A stretch of DNA of 15,665 bases from an uncultured Limnohabitans sp. Lineage in GTDB: Bacteria > Pseudomonadota > Gammaproteobacteria > Burkholderiales > Burkholderiaceae_C. Every line of letters starts with the position of its first letter. The first letter of the stretch is position 1. This document shows, piece after piece, positions 12,719 to 15,665 of this stretch. A model generated the notes under the pieces. It saw nothing but the letters and a program-made list of their open reading frames with translations. It was not told the DNA's origin and did no database searches. The DNA lies in the NCBI GenBank assembly GCA_937928195.1, contig CALEYZ010000041.1:1-15665 (forward strand), written 5' to 3'. A program made the position numbers and the translations under genes.

Positions 12719-15665
12719 ATGTTGTTGACTAAAAAGAATTCAGGCACTTCGGGTGCTGCATCGTCACCGTTTGTGCACAGCTTGCGACGTGGCCTGACCC
12801 AAGCATTGCCAACGCTAGACCGTCGCACATTTTTGCGTCGCTCCGGTTTGGGTGTGGGGGTGGGCTTGGCTGCATCGCAACTGAGTTTGGTGAAAAAAGC
12901 GCAAGCAGGCAATGGTCCTGTTGCCGGTGCATTGGGTGCAGGCAAAGTGGAAGTCAAACGCACTGTTTGCACACACTGCTCTGTGGGCTGTGCCATTGAT
13001 GCCGTGGTTGAAAACGGCGTATGGGTTCGTCAAGAGCCCGTGTTTGATTCCCCCATCAACTTGGGTGCGCATTGCGCCAAGGGTGCGGCCATTCGTGAAC
13101 ATGGTCATGGTGAATATCGCCTTCGCTATCCCATGAAGTTGGTCAACGGCAAATACGAGCGCATCAGCTGGGACGTGGCACTGAAAGAAATCAGCGAGCG
13201 CATGATGGACTTGCGCAAAGCCAGCGGCCCCGACAGTGTTTACTTTGTGGGCTCTTCTAAGCACAACAATGAACAAGCGTATTTGATGCGCAAATTTGTG
13301 AGCTTCTGGGGCTCCAACAATACCGATCACCAAGCGCGTATTTGTCACTCCACCACGGTGGCGGGTGTAGCCAATACATGGGGCTATGGCGCCATGACCA
13401 ATTCGTACAACGACATGCAAAACAGCAAGTGCGCCATGTACATTGGTTCTAACGCGGCAGAAGCGCACCCTGTCAGCATGCTGCACATGTTGCATGCCAA
13501 AGAAAATGGTTGCAAGATGATCGTGGTCGACCCACGCTTCACACGGACGGCGGCCAAGGCGGATGAGTACGTGCGCATTCGCTCTGGCACCGACATTCCT
13601 TTCTTGTTCGGCATCCTGTACCACATCTTCAAAAATGGTTGGGAAGACAAGAAATACATCAACGACCGCGTGTACGGCATGGACGCAGTCAAAGCCGAAG
13701 TGCTGGCCAAGTGGACACCCGAGAATGTGGAAGAAGCTTGTGGCGTGAAAGAAGCGCAAGTTTTCAAAGTGGCCAAGATGCTGCACGAAAACAACCCCAG
13801 CACCGTCGTCTGGTGCATGGGCCAGACTCAGCACACCATTGGCAATGCCATTGTCCGCGCCTCTTGTATTTTGCAATTGGCCTTGGGCAATGTCGGCAAG
13901 TCGGGCGGCGGCACCAACATTTTCCGTGGTCACGATAACGTCCAAGGCGCTACCGATGTGGGCCCGAACCCCGACTCACTGCCTGGCTACTATGGTTTGG
14001 CTGAAGGTTCTTGGAAGCATTTCGCCAAGGCTTGGGGTGTTGACTTTGAATGGATCAAAGGACGCTTCGCCAGCCCTGCCATGATGGGCAAGAATGGCAT
14101 CACCGTGTCGCGTTGGATTGATGGTGTGCTTGAGAAAAACGAACTCATCGACCAAGACAGCAACCTGCGAGGTGTGTTCTATTGGGGTCATTCACCCAAT
14201 TCCCAAACACGCGGTTTGGAAATGAAGCGCGCCATGGACAAGCTTGACTTGTTGGTGGTGGTCGATCCTTACCCATCGGCTACGGCTGCCATGGCCGCTA
14301 TGCCAGGCAAGCCCGAAGACTTGAATCCCAACCGTGCGGTGTACTTGTTGCCTGCTGCCACGCAGTTTGAAACCAGTGGTTCTTGCACAGCGTCCAATCG
14401 CTCTTTGCAGTGGCGCGACAAGGTCATTGAACCTTTGTGGGAAAGCCGTACGGATCACATGATCATGTACCAACTGGCCGACAAACTTGGCTTTGGCAAA
14501 GAGTTGGTCAAGAACTACAAAATGCAAAAGGTCAAAGGCATGGATGAACCCATGCCCGAAGACATCTTGCGTGAAATCAACAAGTGCGTTTGGACCATTG
14601 GCTACACGGGTCAAAGCCCAGAGCGTCTCAAAGCGCACATGCGCAACATGCACTTGTTCGATGTCAAAACCCTCAAATCCAAGGGCGGCAAAGACAAAGA
14701 AACCGGTTACGACTTCGGCGGTGATTACTTCGGTTTGCCATGGCCGTGCTGGGGTACCCCTGATCTCAAACACCCAGGCTCCCCCAATCTGTACGACACT
14801 TCCAAGCACGTCATGGAGGGCGGTGGTAATTTCCGCGCCAACTTTGGCATTGAGCGAGAAGGCAAATCCTTGTTGGCCGAAGATGGCTCGCACTCCAAAG
14901 GTGCTGACATCACCACCGGCTATCCCGAACTTGACCACGTGTTGCTCAAGAAATTGGGCTGGTGGGGCGAGCTCACAGAAGACGAAGCCAAAGCCGCTGA
15001 AGGCAAGAACTGGAAAACCGATTCCTCTGGCGGCATGATCCGTGTGTTCATGCAAAACCACGGTTGCCATCCCTTTGGCAATGCCAAGGCCCGCGCCGTG
15101 GTGTGGAACTTCCCAGACCCCATTCCGCAGCACCGCGAGCCTTTGTATGGCACGCGTGCTGATATGGCGGCCAAGTACCCCACACACGACGACAAGAAAG
15201 CATTCTGGCGTCTGCCCACTTTGTACAAAACCATTCAAGACAAGAACATCGCAGACAAGGTCTACGAGAAGTTCCCACTCATCATGACCTCGGGTCGTTT
15301 GGTGGAGTACGAGGGTGGCGGTGAAGAAACGCGTTCCAACCCTTGGTTGGCCGAGTTGCAGCAAGAAATGTTTGTCGAGATCAATCCGCAAACAGCATCC
15401 AAACGCGGTATTCGCAATGGCGAGCGTGCGTGGGTCAAAACACCGACTGGCGCGCGTTTGAATGTACAGGCCTTGGTCACTGAGCGCGTTGCGCCCGATA
15501 CCGTGTTCATGCCTTTCCACTTCTCGGGTCGTTGGCAAGGCGCCGACATGCTGGCTTACTACCCCAATGGCGCAGCGCCCATTGTGCGTGGCGAAGCCAT
15601 CAACACCGGTACCACGTATGGTTATGACAGCGTCACCATGATGCAAGAAACCAAAACCACCGTTT
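12719..15665 (+). CDS. fdhA: Formate dehydrogenase catalytic subunit alpha, Tat-exported, cysteine type; 3' end outside the window
   Basis: Oxidises formate to CO2 at a molybdenum or tungsten bis-pterin centre and passes two electrons through a [4Fe-4S] cluster to a beta subunit. The reading frame is open for 982 codons to the window edge, near full length for the family. Residues 1-63 are a Tat signal with a long n-region and the motif DRRTFLRR (34-41), ending near AQA (61-63), so the mature enzyme should be periplasmic. Cluster ligands are C84, C87, C91 and C119. The metal ligand is C209 in QARICHS, a TGT codon (13343-13345) where selenoproteins of the family have TGA; H210 follows as in active enzymes. 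The pterin-dinucleotide domain starts near residue 850 (PLIMTSGRLVEYEGGGEE). GGAG at 12709-12712 supports the start. Subunits B and C are expected just downstream. Confidence 0.95.
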   Translation, partial: MLLTKKNSGTSGAASSPFVHSLRRGLTQALPTLDRRTFLRRSGLGVGVGLAASQLSLVKKAQAGNGPVAGALGAGKVEVKRTVCTHCSVGCAIDAVVENGVWVRQEPVFDSPINLGAHCAKGAAIREHGHGEYRLRYPMKLVNGKYERISWDVALKEISERMMDLRKASGPDSVYFVGSSKHNNEQAYLMRKFVSFWGSNNTDHQARICHSTTVAGVANTWGYGAMTNSYNDMQNSKCAMYIGSNAAEAHPVSMLHMLHAKENGCKMIVVDPRFTRTAAKADEYVRIRSGTDIPFLFGILYHIFKNGWEDKKYINDRVYGMDAVKAEVLAKWTPENVEEACGVKEAQVFKVAKMLHENNPSTVVWCMGQTQHTIGNAIVRASCILQLALGNVGKSGGGTNIFRGHDNVQGATDVGPNPDSLPGYYGLAEGSWKHFAKAWGVDFEWIKGRFASPAMMGKNGITVSRWIDGVLEKNELIDQDSNLRGVFYWGHSPNSQTRGLEMKRAMDKLDLLVVVDPYPSATAAMAAMPGKPEDLNPNRAVYLLPAATQFETSGSCTASNRSLQWRDKVIEPLWESRTDHMIMYQLADKLGFGKELVKNYKMQKVKGMDEPMPEDILREINKCVWTIGYTGQSPERLKAHMRNMHLFDVKTLKSKGGKDKETGYDFGGDYFGLPWPCWGTPDLKHPGSPNLYDTSKHVMEGGGNFRANFGIEREGKSLLAEDGSHSKGADITTGYPELDHVLLKKLGWWGELTEDEAKAAEGKNWKTDSSGGMIRVFMQNHGCHPFGNAKARAVVWNFPDPIPQHREPLYGTRADMAAKYPTHDDKKAFWRLPTLYKTIQDKNIADKVYEKFPLIMTSGRLVEYEGGGEETRSNPWLAELQQEMFVEINPQTASKRGIRNGERAWVKTPTGARLNVQALVTERVAPDTVFMPFHFSGRWQGADMLAYYPNGAAPIVRGEAINTGTTYGYDSVTMMQETKTTV

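Noticed and set aside
12815..13945. A 376-codon minus-strand open frame over the start of fdhA
   Set aside because: It is the antisense shadow of the FdhA Fe-S and active-site domains; no family features and no plausible SD or operon partner were seen.
14192..15646. A 484-codon open frame on the minus strand inside fdhA
   Set aside because: It is the exact antisense of strongly conserved FdhA code, its translation is rich in His, Gly and Val without any recognisable motif, and long antisense frames are common in genes with this codon bias.

Overview
The window reads as chromosomal DNA of a betaproteobacterium. The best fit is Burkholderiales, probably Comamonadaceae (Limnohabitans/Rhodoferax/Polaromonas-like). 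This rests on recalled protein similarity, on the gene order, and on a formate dehydrogenase accessory set (DUF3305, DUF3306, multi-cluster ferredoxin, TorD, small Tat-signal protein) typical of that order. No database search was possible. There are no rRNA or tRNA genes, insertion sequences or CRISPR arrays, and base composition looks even throughout.

Left edge (1-1052): the 3' part of mrp/apbC (Fe-S carrier P-loop ATPase) faces the benzoate-CoA ligase gene, with two stem-loops in the convergent gap.

Central block (1043-8378): an aerobic 'box' pathway for benzoate. bclA (minus strand) is divergent from boxR, followed on the plus strand by boxC, boxB and boxA. BclA makes benzoyl-CoA. BoxAB epoxidises it with O2 and NADPH. 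BoxC opens the ring hydrolytically to 3,4-dehydroadipyl-CoA semialdehyde plus formate. BoxR is a helix-turn-helix protein fused to a shikimate-kinase-like domain, of the BoxR/BzdR type. Both control regions carry TGCA-N6-TGCA elements. Three of them lie at exactly 34-bp steps before boxC, and a nearly identical copy sits on the predicted boxR -10. boxD (semialdehyde dehydrogenase), beta-oxidation genes and transporters are not in the window.

Right block (8485-15665): a formate dehydrogenase cluster, DUF3305 - DUF3306 - 707-aa multi-[4Fe-4S] protein - TorD-like chaperone - 67-aa Tat-signal protein - fdhA. fdhA is a cysteine-type, Tat-exported molybdo/tungsto-enzyme that runs off the right edge with probably only a few residues missing. 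Because BoxC releases formate, the join between the two blocks is metabolically sensible: the formate lost from the ring could be oxidised to recover electrons. The topology is a puzzle, since BoxC is cytoplasmic and FdhA is exported.
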